Translations under genes and position numbers: made by a program | Shown: piece after piece, positions 1 to 9,644 of the stretch | Layout: the number at the start of each line of letters is the position of its first letter | How positions within the stretch are numbered: the first letter of the stretch is position 1 | Notes under the pieces: generated by a model | Databases searched by the model: none | What the model was told of the DNA's origin: nothing | What the model saw: the letters and a program-made list of their open reading frames with translations, nothing else | Origin: Paracoccidioides lutzii Pb01 | Taxonomy: Eukaryota; Ascomycota; Eurotiomycetes; Onygenales; Ajellomycetaceae | Reading direction: 5' to 3' | NCBI RefSeq assembly: GCF_000150705.2 | Contig: NW_015440948.1 | Coordinates: 1,377,459 to 1,441,458 of the forward strand | DNA: 64,000 bases

Positions 1-276
1 GATCCAGATGGCATTAGACACTATAAAATCAAATCTAAATATAAAAATCATAGATGTGGTGTGAGAATTTAAAATTTCATATAGAATAATATATGAACAT
101 ATTAAAGAAAAGAGATCAAGGAATATGAAAACTCCAATCAATCAAACATTGAGTGATAGCCGGGAGGAAGTGATCAAGAATTGAATTCATCAATTGAATA
201 AAAACTTTTGTCCTTTTAAAGTTGAACATATTGAAGCTGGTGCAAATCAAGTACTTAGTTATAATCATATCAATTT
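1..276. other. AT-rich flank, unassigned
   Basis: This AT-rich stretch with scattered stops in all frames precedes the first LTR. It may be the upstream part of the element that Gypsy-1 copy 1 inserted into, but I could not match it to a retrotransposon domain, and no 5-bp target duplication with position 5700 onward was visible. Confidence 0.4.
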
Positions 277-338
277 TGTATAAGGGGCTGAACCCTTAGA
301 TTCGCTCTGGCTGGCTGACTCAGCCTAGCCATCATTTG

Positions 339-352
339 CACGTGCGCACGTG
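339..352. promoter_or_regulatory. palindromic double E-box CACGTGCGCACGTG in LTR
   Basis: This is a perfect 14-bp palindrome made of two overlapping-arm CACGTG E-boxes, and it contains three CpGs. The same 14 bp is intact in the 5' LTR of copy 2 (26331-26344). It is degraded by CpG-to-CpA or TpG changes in the 3' LTR of copy 1 (5562-5575) and in both LTRs of copy 3. CACGTG is the known core site of fungal bHLH factors; binding here is inferred. Confidence 0.6.
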
Positions 353-413
353 ATCATGCTACGCGAGCTTGCTTAAGCTCATGTTCTCATCTCATTCTTT
401 TCTTCCCTTTCCC

Positions 414-424
414 AAGCAATTCAT
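414..424 (+). other. self-primer segment AAGCAATTCAT in the LTR (probable 5' end of R)
   Basis: These 11 nt are the exact reverse complement of 479-489, three bases into the internal region. They follow a pyrimidine-rich stretch, a common context for fungal transcription starts. In Tf1/sushi retrotransposons the first 11 nt of the transcript fold back onto such a site to prime reverse transcription. The same segment is present in copy 2 (26259-26269, minus) and copy 3 (28166-28176). Confidence 0.7.
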
Positions 425-478
425 CCTTGTTATATAGGAGGACTAGCCTCTAGTTCTTAGAGCTTAATCCTCTACATT

Positions 479-489
479 ATGAATTGCTT
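479..489 (+). other. primer-binding site for self-priming, Gypsy-1 copy 1
   Basis: ATGAATTGCTT lies two bases behind the LTR end and pairs perfectly with 414-424. Copies 2 (26194-26204, minus) and 3 (28231-28241) have ATAAATTGCTT at the same offset, a single G-to-A change. No obvious 3'-tRNA complement was seen. Confidence 0.7.
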
Positions 490-3400
490 CACTCCTCTCA
501 TTGATAGGCCACTGAGAGTCTTAATCCTGTATTATGAAGCTCAGCAAATGTGTTGACATATAACAGACTATTGAAAGTCTTAAATTCTGCATCACAAAGT
601 TCAGTAATAGCACTGGTATATGAATAGACTGAGTTAGCAATCATGCTAACAAATGAATGAGCAACATTGAAAATGTCTAGTTGAATGAGATAAAGTAGCA
701 GACTTGTACAATGAATATACATATGAATCAACATGAAGCAATGAGCAGGGACATTTTCAGTAGCTTTGAATAACAATGAATGATCTTTCTTCAACAGCAG
801 AAACAGGTTCAGCATGAGAACAGAAATTTAATAGCAGCTCAGCAAGCTGAAATAGCTAATCTACAACAAGCTTTGAACACTCTGATATCAATTCTCTCTC
901 AATTGAACTCACAATCACTCATTGCAGTCAGAAGATCAAAGACCAAGCTACTGGACTGCAAGAAGTATGATGATTCTAATCTGGAGCACTACCCTCAATG
1001 AGAGCTAAAGCTTCAATCAAAACTTAAGGTCAATGAGAAAGCTTTAGATAATAATGAGGAATGTGCTTGATATGTATACTCAAGACTGAAAGAAATGACA
1101 GCAGCTTGAGTTTATCCCTGAGTTGAGAATAATAAGAACAAGATCAACTTCATGATAGAGAGCTTACTGAAGCAGACACACATGCTCTTTAATGATTCTG
1201 CATGACAGAAAAAGATTATGCAAAAGCTCAACAATTTACAACACAGTAGAAGAGCTCTCTTTGACTTTCTGCTCAAATTTAATCAGCTACTGCTAGAAGC
1301 TGGTGATCACAGATGAGATGATCACATTAAAAAGAAGTATTTGAAATCCACTCTAAGCATGGAGCTGAGGAAAGGCATGGTGAGTGTAAGAAAATCATCT
1401 CTCTATGAGAATTACTACAAGGAGCTTAGATTAGTTGATTATCAACTCTCTGAGCTTAAGACTTTAAGGCAGTGATTTAAATGTCATAAGAGCAGATCTT
1501 CTTCAGATCATATGACATCTAATTCACACTCTCTACTTCATCATGCTGTCCTTGACCAATGAAATCAGTCTCAAGCTTCTGTTGATGATCTGATGAATCT
1601 CTCTTCTGGTGCTGTGATCTTAAGCATCCACCACATCAAATTGATAAATTAGACAGAGATTAATCAACAAAGAGAGCAAGGCCTGTGCCTGAGATGTGGA
1701 GCTGGAGATCATATGATTAAGAGCTACTCATTCAAATCTCTCAGACACTTTGCCACCTTCACAATAGCTAAGATGATCCTCAAGCTGGTACTGGACAACA
1801 ACAATGTGGATATGAGTGAGGATTTGAGAAAAAAGTAGCTTCAACTAAAAGACACTGAAAGAAGTGAAATAAGAAGCTTATGAGAAAGCAATGGAGAAGA
1901 TTTAAATCTAAGATGATATTCAAACCCTTCACTGTCAATACTCTAGTAGATAATGCCTTTTCAACTAGAGCAATAATAGACAGTAAATGTAATGTCTATG
2001 ATCTTATTTCTCAATTCTATATTAATAAGCATAAGCTTTCATGCATTGAAATTTTCTCTGTTAAAATGACCAGATTTGAAGACTTTATAGAACTCTCAAT
2101 GAGCATAGTGACTGGCATTCAAATTGATATAGGCAGTCATGTAACTGAACAGGTCTTTCTCTACATGGTGAATGAGTTACATGATCATGATATGTATTTA
2201 GGTGACCCCTGGCTGGCCCAGCAAAAGGTGATTATGATCCCTCATCAAAGAATTGTGAGATTTGAAGAGAGTGGCATAGAGATAGAGTTTAGTTCAAACA
2301 CAAAAGCTGATGTGATTCCCATCTCTGCTGTAAGCTTCTCTAGGCTTGTGAGCACTCAAGAGAAGCAAAACATTGAGATCTTCACTGTCAGTTTGATCAA
2401 CATTCAAAAGACTTTAGAAGTGAAATCAAAGATTGACCCTAGAGAAAAGCTGCCTGAACATTATCATGAGTTTTTGAACATATTTGATAAGGAAGCTGCC
2501 GATGCTCTACCCCCACTTTGTGACCCAGGTAGAGATCATGGGATCAAACTGATTAAAAAGACTGATGATAGTACAGAACAACCCTCTTGAGGTTTATTAT
2601 ATAATATGTCTCAAGAGAAACTACTGGCTTTGTGAAAGACTCTTACAGATTATCTAGATAAGGGTTTTATTAGAGTGAGCAACTCCTCTGCAGCTGTCCT
2701 CATACTATTTATGAAGAAGTCTGAGAATGAGCTAAGATTCTGTGTAGACTATTGAGCTCTTAACAAAATCATCTGAAAGAATTAATATTCTCTATCATTA
2801 ATCAGTGAGACTCTACAGCAAATTATACAGGCTAAATGATTCACTAAGCTGGATATTATTGCAGTTTTTCACAAGATTTGAATCACAGAAGGTGATGAGT
2901 GGATGACAGCCTTTAGAACCAGATATGAGCTATTTGAGTAGCTGATTACACTCTTTGATTTGATCAATGCTCTAAGCATGTTTCAAAAATATATCAACTG
3001 GGCATTATATAGATATCTGAACAACTTCTGCTCAGCTTATTTAGATGACATCTTGATATTTTTCTCAAGAAGCTTACAGGAGTATTGTGAGCATGTACAA
3101 AAGGTGCTTATACATCTACAGGAAGCAGGCCTGCAGACAGACATCAGAAAAAGTGAGTTTGAGATAAACAGCACAAAATATCTTGAATTCATCATTGAAG
3201 TAAGTAAGAGTATATGAATGAATCTGGAGAAAATTAAAGCTGTTTTAGAATGGACAACACCTACTACTCTTAAAGATGTACAAGAATTTTTAGACTTTGC
3301 CAATTTCTATAGATAATTTATCAGGGATTTCTCAAAGATCATGATCTCACTGATGATTCTTACACACAAGAATGTTCCTTTTTTGTGGATGAGTAAGGCT

Positions 3401-5498
3401 GAGGAAGCTTTTAAGCATCTAAAATCAATGTTTATCTCTGCTTTGATTCTGCTTCAATTCAACTCTGACTATAAGACTATATTGAAAATGAACTTCTCAG
3501 ATTATATTTCAGGAGAAGTGCTGCTACAATATGATGAGCAGAGTATTCTACACTCATGTGTCTTCTTCTCTCACAAGCATTCACCTGTAGAATGCAACTA
3601 TGAGATTCATGATAAGAAGTTATTAGTGATAATTGAGTGTTTAAAGAAATAGAACACTAAGCTACAAAGTGTAAAGAAATTCAAGATTCTCACAGATCAT
3701 AAGAATCTAGAATACTTCATGACTACACACAGACTAAATAAAAGACAGCTATGTTGAATGAATATTCTTTATTAATTCAACTTCAAAATTGATTACCAGT
3801 TAAAGAAGTTGAACACTGAATCAGATGCTTTATTACAAAGAGAGCAGAACATGTCACAGAATGCTGATGATGAGAGGATCAAGCAGAGACAAGCTCAACT
3901 ACTTAAGTTTAACATACTGACATCTGGAATGGAATCAATAGTAGCCATTGCCAGTGTAGAACCTGAGATGTCTCTTCAAGCTCAGTGAAATGAGGCCTGC
4001 AAAAATAACAAGATTCTGCAGCATCTGAAGCAAATTCTTCATAAGAAAAGATTCAGATTTTCTTCTGAACTCAGCATTAAGATCTCTATCTCTGAGTGCT
4101 CTTTAAACAAGAACATGAAGCTTCTCTTTCAAGTTTGTAAGTGAGTGTCAGACTTTGAACCTCTTTAAATTAGATTAGTGTATAAGACTCATGACTCACC
4201 TCTTATCAGTCATCTCAGGTGAGAGCAAATGACAGAAGTTCTAAGACATGAGTTCTACTGGTCAGGCTATGCCACTGATGTGAGAAGAATGATCAGAAAC
4301 TATCATCTTTGCAGATCAAACATTACATGAAGAGATCAACATCAGGGACTACTTAAGCCTTTCCTCATTCCTGAACACATGTGGTAGGAGCTTTCTATGA
4401 ACTTTATCATGAACTTACTGAGCTCTAAAGAATACATGAACATCATGATTATAACAGACAGACTGATCAAGAGGATTATATTAAAAGCAGTTAAGAAAAC
4501 TGATGTGAAGATAGTGACTAGAGTGTTTCTTTGCAACATCATTCTTCAACATGATATCTCTAAGATGATAGTGTCAGATTGAGGGTTGGCTTTCACAAGT
4601 ATGTTTTGAACTTAGATGTGTGAGAAATTAGACATTAAGAGATGACTCTTCACAGTCTATCACCCAGAAACTGATGAAGCTACAGAGTAAATGAATCAGA
4701 TTCTGAAAACCTATCTATGCAAGTACATTAGCTTTCAATAGAATGACTGGTGTGAATGACTCCTTCTAGTAGAGCTGATCATCAATAATAGAGATGCTGT
4801 CTCAACAGGTATGAGTCTGTTCTTTTTAACACATCTTTTCCACATCTCCTCTATTGATATAGTTGATGCACCTCTCATTGAAATGTCATATAATCTCATT
4901 GAGTTTGCAGATGATTATATGAGGAAGGCTCATGAAGTGTTGAAGTGAGCTCAAGTAAAAATGATAAATGCTTAGCAATCTCAAGAGAAATACATGAATA
5001 GATGAAGAGACTTAGCTTCAAGCTTTCAACCTGGAGATAAGATCTGGTTGAGCTTAGAGAACATGAGAACTAATCACCTGTGCAAGAAGCTGAATGTGAA
5101 ATACAATCAATATACTGTGCTAGAAAAGATAGAATTTCATGCTTACTGACTGAACATCTCATCTGACATTCACAATGTCTTTAATGTAAAGCTTCTACAT
5201 GCTATAATAACAGATTCCCTGTCTAGTCAGAGGCAAATCAACTGGCAGTCACTCACTATAGAGATCTCAGAAGGATCTGAGTTTGAGATTGAGAAAATTC
5301 AGAGTGAACAAATCTATCAGAGGAAAAAGCAATACCTCATTAAATGAGTAGATTGGGCTGAGCCTACATGAAATGATGCAAGTCTCCTACAAGAAGTGAA
5401 GGCTTTGAACACTTGAGAGACCTCTCAGCAGGCAAAATTAGGTATAAAGAGAGCTTTAAATAGTTATAAAGGCCTGCAACAAAGAGGGAGAAGAGGGG

Positions 5499-5699
5499 TA
5501 TTATAAGGAGTTGAACTCTTAGATTTGCTCTGGCTGGCTAACTCAGCCTAGTCATCATTTGCACATGCACACATGATCATGCTACGCGAGCTTGCTTAAG
5601 CTTGAGTTCTCATCTCATTCTTTTCTTCCCTTTCTCAAGCAATTCGTCCTTATTATATAGGAGGACTAGCCTCTAGTTCTTAGAGCTTAACCCTTTACA
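5499..5699 (+). repeat. 3' LTR of Gypsy-1 copy 1
   Basis: It starts TATTATAAGG (TG changed to TA) and ends TTTACA. It matches 277-476 but has lost several CpGs kept by the 5' LTR: the E-box palindrome reads CACATGCACACATG at 5562-5575. It keeps the ACGCGAGC block. Confidence 0.92.
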
Positions 5700-7701
5700 G
5701 AGATCAAGTATTGATCAAGCAAGGTCAATCTGCTAGTAGATACACTGAGCAGATCTCAACAGATTAGAAGACAATAAAATGACTATATATAGATTTTTCT
5801 AAAATCAGAGACTATCGACTCTAAGATCACTCTTTTTATAGATATTGCTAGTATCAATTCCTCAGAGAAAAAGAATATTGCTGAACATATATTGTTTTTA
5901 ACTAATACAGTCATCTCAATTGAGTTTTTACAGCAGTAGGCAGATGATAAAAATAGTTCTTATATAATAAAAGATAATGTATTACAGTACAATAAAAGAC
6001 TAGTGATGTCTGTTTAGAAAAAAAAAACTCTGATAACTGAGTTACTACAGAAAATTCATAATCAAGTTTCAACAGCACATCTTAAAAAATAAAAAATTCT
6101 GACTCTAGTGCAATTATACTATTGATGAGTCATCTAATAAATAGATGTTCTACACTACATTTAGAACTGCTATATATACTGAATCAATAAAATTTCAAAA
6201 GATAAGACTTTTGATTTGCTAAAGTTATTATCAATATTAGAATAAGCATAATAGCATATTACAATAGACTTCATAAATATGCTGAAAAGTAAAACAGATT
6301 ATAATATTATTTTAATTATAATATACTGACTAAGCAAAAGGATAATCTTCATTTCAGTCATTTATGGAGTTACAGCCTAAAAGCTGATCTAATTATTCAT
6401 TCAATTCTACTATTCATATAATGAGATGTCTGACTCAATTGTCTCTGATTAAGGTTCTTAATTCATATCAAGCTTTTGAAATGAGTTTACACAGATTCTG
6501 AGTATAAAACTGAAGCTTTTAATGACACATCACATACAAACTGATGAATAGACAGAAGTTGCAAATCAATACATTGTCATCTGTATTCACGTCTATATCA
6601 ATTACTATCAAGATGACTAAGATGAGTGACTGCTTATTATAAATTATGTCTTCACAGCTATTTTAAATACTTTTATAGAAATCTTCTTCTTTCTCACAGT
6701 AAATGAATATGAACTTCAAATGTTATTTGACTAGCAACTACTGATAAAGAAATTGAATATAAATGAGAAAAAAAATCAAGAAGCAGTAAGGAGTTTCATT
6801 CACTGAATGAGAGAGATCTGAAATCAGATAAGTAAAGATATAAGAACAGCATAGAAACAGATGAAGAAATAGATTGACAAGCATCATCAAGAGTCTAATT
6901 TTGTAGAAGATTTTGTTTATTTAATATTGAAATCATACAAGATGAATTAATCAAGTCATAAACTGACAGAGCAAAATATCAGTCTCTTCAGAATTCTGAA
7001 AAAGATGAGCAATGTCTACAAACTGAACCTCTGCAATAATAAAAATTCATTTAATCTTCTCTTTAAATAGACTATACAAGAACTTCAGAGATTTTCTACC
7101 TGACCAGACTGTCAGATCACCAGATCTAATTGAAATAGATAATGAAAATGAATAAGAAATAAATCATATACTGGCCAGTCAAATAAGTCAGAGCAAGCTG
7201 CAGTATCAGATGTATTGAAATAAATTTGATGAGAATTCTTTATAATATTTTACCTACAAGTTCAAGGAATCATCATATATAATATAAAATTTCTATGAGG
7301 CCAACTCTACTAAAGCCAGACCACTGAAATGCCTAGATGAATGAGAAAGGACATGAGAGACAGGCAGCTATCTGAAAGATGAAGACAATGAAGATCTTCT
7401 AGCATGAGAACATGTCTGTTTCTAGATCAGAAGGTGATATTAGACTTGACACCAGGGCTAGGTTTAGCTCCATCACATGACCACACCCCACATGTGACTG
7501 AGTAGATTGGTCATGATCTGGTCATGTGATCACATGGGCTGTTTATAATCTGAGCAGACTCTGACATCTTTTTTTTCTCATCAATCTTAGAATTTTATCA
7601 CATAGCAGTTAGCAACACAAAGAGTTTCCTTCTTATGCAGCTTGCATTCACTCTCTAACATTGAGCATGTGAGATTTTCATTTCAAATGTAGATTGTTAC
7701 A
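5700..7701 (+). mobile_element. Gypsy-2 remnant: integrase, chromodomain and 3' LTR
   Basis: This is a second, distinct Ty3/Gypsy element, beginning abruptly behind copy 1. A conceptual plus-strand reading gives the integrase zinc-binding end and the core. At 6520-6640 it reads T-H-H-I-Q-T-D-E-stop-T-E with a downstream Asp-Asp-stop-Asp-Glu-stop. The stops fall where the family has Gly or Trp. A chromodomain-like C-terminus lies near 7255-7430. TGA or TAG replaces most expected Trp codons. The composition is very AT-rich and CpG-poor. The 5' half is missing or lies unrecognised left of copy 1. Confidence 0.75.
7435..7701 (+). repeat. probable 3' LTR of Gypsy-2
   Basis: It begins TGATATTAGACTT right after the chromodomain-like end and a short purine run (AGAAGG), and ends near TTGTTACA. 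It contains E-box-like and CACATG motifs. Only one copy is in the window, so the borders are inferred. Confidence 0.5.
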
Positions 7702-8494
7702 GAATATCAGAATTTGAATTTGAAATATATTTTTAATTAAGTTGATATCTCTTATATTAAATATATTATCAGTTAGTGTCAGAACAAGAAAGTAAAAGAT
7801 AGAACAAATTGTGAGATTATTATCTTATTCATGAAAAATATAAATTATTCTATTTAAATAAATTTTTTAAAGATAAAATGTTAGATAAATAAAGTTTATA
7901 ATTATGACTTATTTTATTTTTATTTTATGATTATTAGAGATATTTTCCTCACAAGTATATATCAGTTCAGTTGATTTGAATTAGAAATCATATATAATAT
8001 AATATTTTTATAGCAGAGAGCTTCATTGAAATTATAAAAATAATCATTTTTGATGAGTGCTATGAGTTGTATTGAGATGTATATAATAAATAATATAAAC
8101 AATAAATTCTGCAAAATATATTATTTATAAATAACAGATACTATATTCAAATATTAACAGTAATGAAGAATAATCACAAAGTTTTATATTTACTATTGAT
8201 TTATAATTATTCAATAGGTTCAAATCATACTTATTGATCAGAAAATTAAAAATAAACTAATATTGAGAATTAAAAGTAAAAAAAATGATGTTTTGAGCTG
8301 AAAATCTATCTTACTGATTAGTTTACTTATCAATTCATTCATCTTTTGATTTGTCTCTCTTTTAAAAAGCAGTTGAAGGAATTTCCATTCAACTTAAATC
8401 ATACTCTGTTTGATGATGTTGAAATTTTTCAATTTTCAATCAGCATAAACTCAAAAGTTCTTATTCATACATATGAAAAGATGAAAGTGTATGT
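7702..8494. other. AT-rich block without a recognisable gene
   Basis: Very AT-rich, CpG-free sequence with dense stops on both strands. I see no domain, RNA gene or repeat structure. It is probably decayed transposon DNA. Confidence 0.5.
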
Positions 8495-8799
8495 TGTCAA
8501 GGCTTCAATCTAGGCGCATGTGAAACAGGTGTTAGATTGCCAGCTAGGTAAGCTTATCTGAGCGAATACTAAGATGATTCCTAAGAGATGGGTTCGGGGA
8601 AGGCTCTGTTTATATAGCCCTTTTCCTTAGCGCCGTTTGCTAGGCGGTTCCCACGTTTACGTGTTATTCGTATGCGGGGTAATTGTGGGGTTGGTTGCTA
8701 TGCCATTGCCTAGGCAGTTGTGATTACCGATCGCCTCGGCCCGTGGCCTTACGCTGTCGAGGAGGCTGGACGGAGCCCGCTCGTTCTACGCTATCACAT
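8495..8799. repeat. solo LTR with TATGT target duplication
   Basis: This 305-bp unit begins TGTCAAGGCTTC and ends GCTATCACA. It is flanked on both sides by the 5-bp sequence TATGT (8490-8494 and 8800-8804). It is CpG-rich inside an otherwise CpG-free tract. The TG...CA ends, 5-bp duplication and length identify a solo LTR left by recombination between the two LTRs of an element. Its family is not identifiable from the window. Confidence 0.82.
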
Positions 8800-9644
8800 A
8801 TGTCAACTCTTATAAATGAACAGTGTCTTCACAAGAGATGTTAGCAGATTTCACCATGAATCTGATATGCATGAGACTCATTGGTTCCAGAAACACTGAA
8901 CATGATTGATGGCAATAATTGTAGCATCAGCATATTTCTTGCCTGTGATCTGAAATTAAGTCAATCTGACAGTGTCTCTTGCATGGCATTCATCTGGAGT
9001 GAGCTCCTTGACTATCTTCTTCCAGGCATGTCAGGTCTACTTGGTGGGTTTGGAGAGCTTTCAGAAGCAAGTCTATTGAGAAAACATGTCTTTCAGATAA
9101 CAGGAGGAAGCAGAGAAAGTAACTAGCACAAGGAGACTGAAAAGAAGCAGTGTAAATAATTGTGTGTGAAGACAGTAGAGACAGACAGTATCACTGAGAG
9201 TGAACAAAGGAAATGCTTCAAAGGAGCGGAAGACATCAAATTTATACATTGTGAGGAGTAGAGCATCACCATCCTACAACAAGGCCGAGCATCGATAGCT
9301 TGTAGATACGACATTGCGATTATCGCTGTCTCTTGAGTATGGTTGCTGACAAGAGATGTGAGGTGTGTTACTGAAATAAAAGCGGCGTAGGTTTCACGTC
9401 ACGTGGACAGGATTGAGCTAAAAACAGCGACGAAAATGGGATGCTCTGAGTGGCCACACCCCCATCTTACAGACTATACTCCGTAGAGGTAATTAAGATT
9501 TCGTTTCTAGTAAGTTATTTGTCACCCATATTTCAACTTGAGATTGCTGAACTTCACTTGGTGTGGGCCTTGTGTCAACCAAAGTACGCGCATGGGAGGG
9601 GAGAGGGTTCTAACTTGAGTATCTTCTCTCCCATATCCTGTAAA
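8800..9644. other. decayed flank and upstream region of the kelch gene
   Basis: 8800 to about 9220 stays CpG-free and resembles the mutated repeat DNA to the left. An open stretch at 8881-9126 has no family match I recognise and starts with TTG. From about 9220 CpG reappears and the composition becomes normal, so this is the boundary between transposon block and gene island. The rest is the kelch gene's upstream region. Confidence 0.5.

Larger units (their letters stand above)
277..476 (+). repeat. 5' LTR of Gypsy-1 copy 1
   Basis: It starts TGTATAAGGGG and ends CTCTACA, and aligns with 5499-5699 and with the LTRs of the two other copies. It keeps about six CpGs while the adjoining body has almost none. 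It holds a palindromic double E-box (339-352), a long pyrimidine-rich stretch (about 391-413) and, right after that, the 11-nt self-primer sequence (414-424). A TATATA lies at 431-436, conserved in the other LTRs. Confidence 0.92.
277..5699 (+). mobile_element. Gypsy-1 copy 1: full-length decayed Ty3/Gypsy chromovirus
   Basis: Two about 200-bp LTRs bound a 5-kb body that reads in gag-pol order despite many stops. Gag has a CCHC-type knuckle near 1686-1728 with the last Cys lost. The protease has Asp-Ser-Lys where Asp-Ser-Gly is expected (about 1980). Reverse transcriptase keeps Tyr-Leu-Asp-Asp at 3038-3049. An RNase H region (about 3350-3700), an integrase core (TDR near 4455, IVSD near 4570) and a C-terminal chromodomain (about 5280-5420) follow. 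Stops sit mainly at expected Arg (TGA), Trp (TGA or TAG) and Gln (TAG) codons, so decay is by C-to-T and G-to-A transitions. CpG is nearly absent from the body. The chromodomain and the self-priming signal (separate entries) place it with Tf1/sushi-like chromoviruses. It cannot encode functional proteins as it stands. Confidence 0.93.

Noticed and set aside
480..5480. TGA read as Trp (a recoded genetic code in the elements)
   Set aside because: TGA appears at expected Arg as well as Trp sites, TAG and TAA also occur at expected sense positions, copies differ at the same codon, and nearby host genes use TGA as a normal stop (PUP1).
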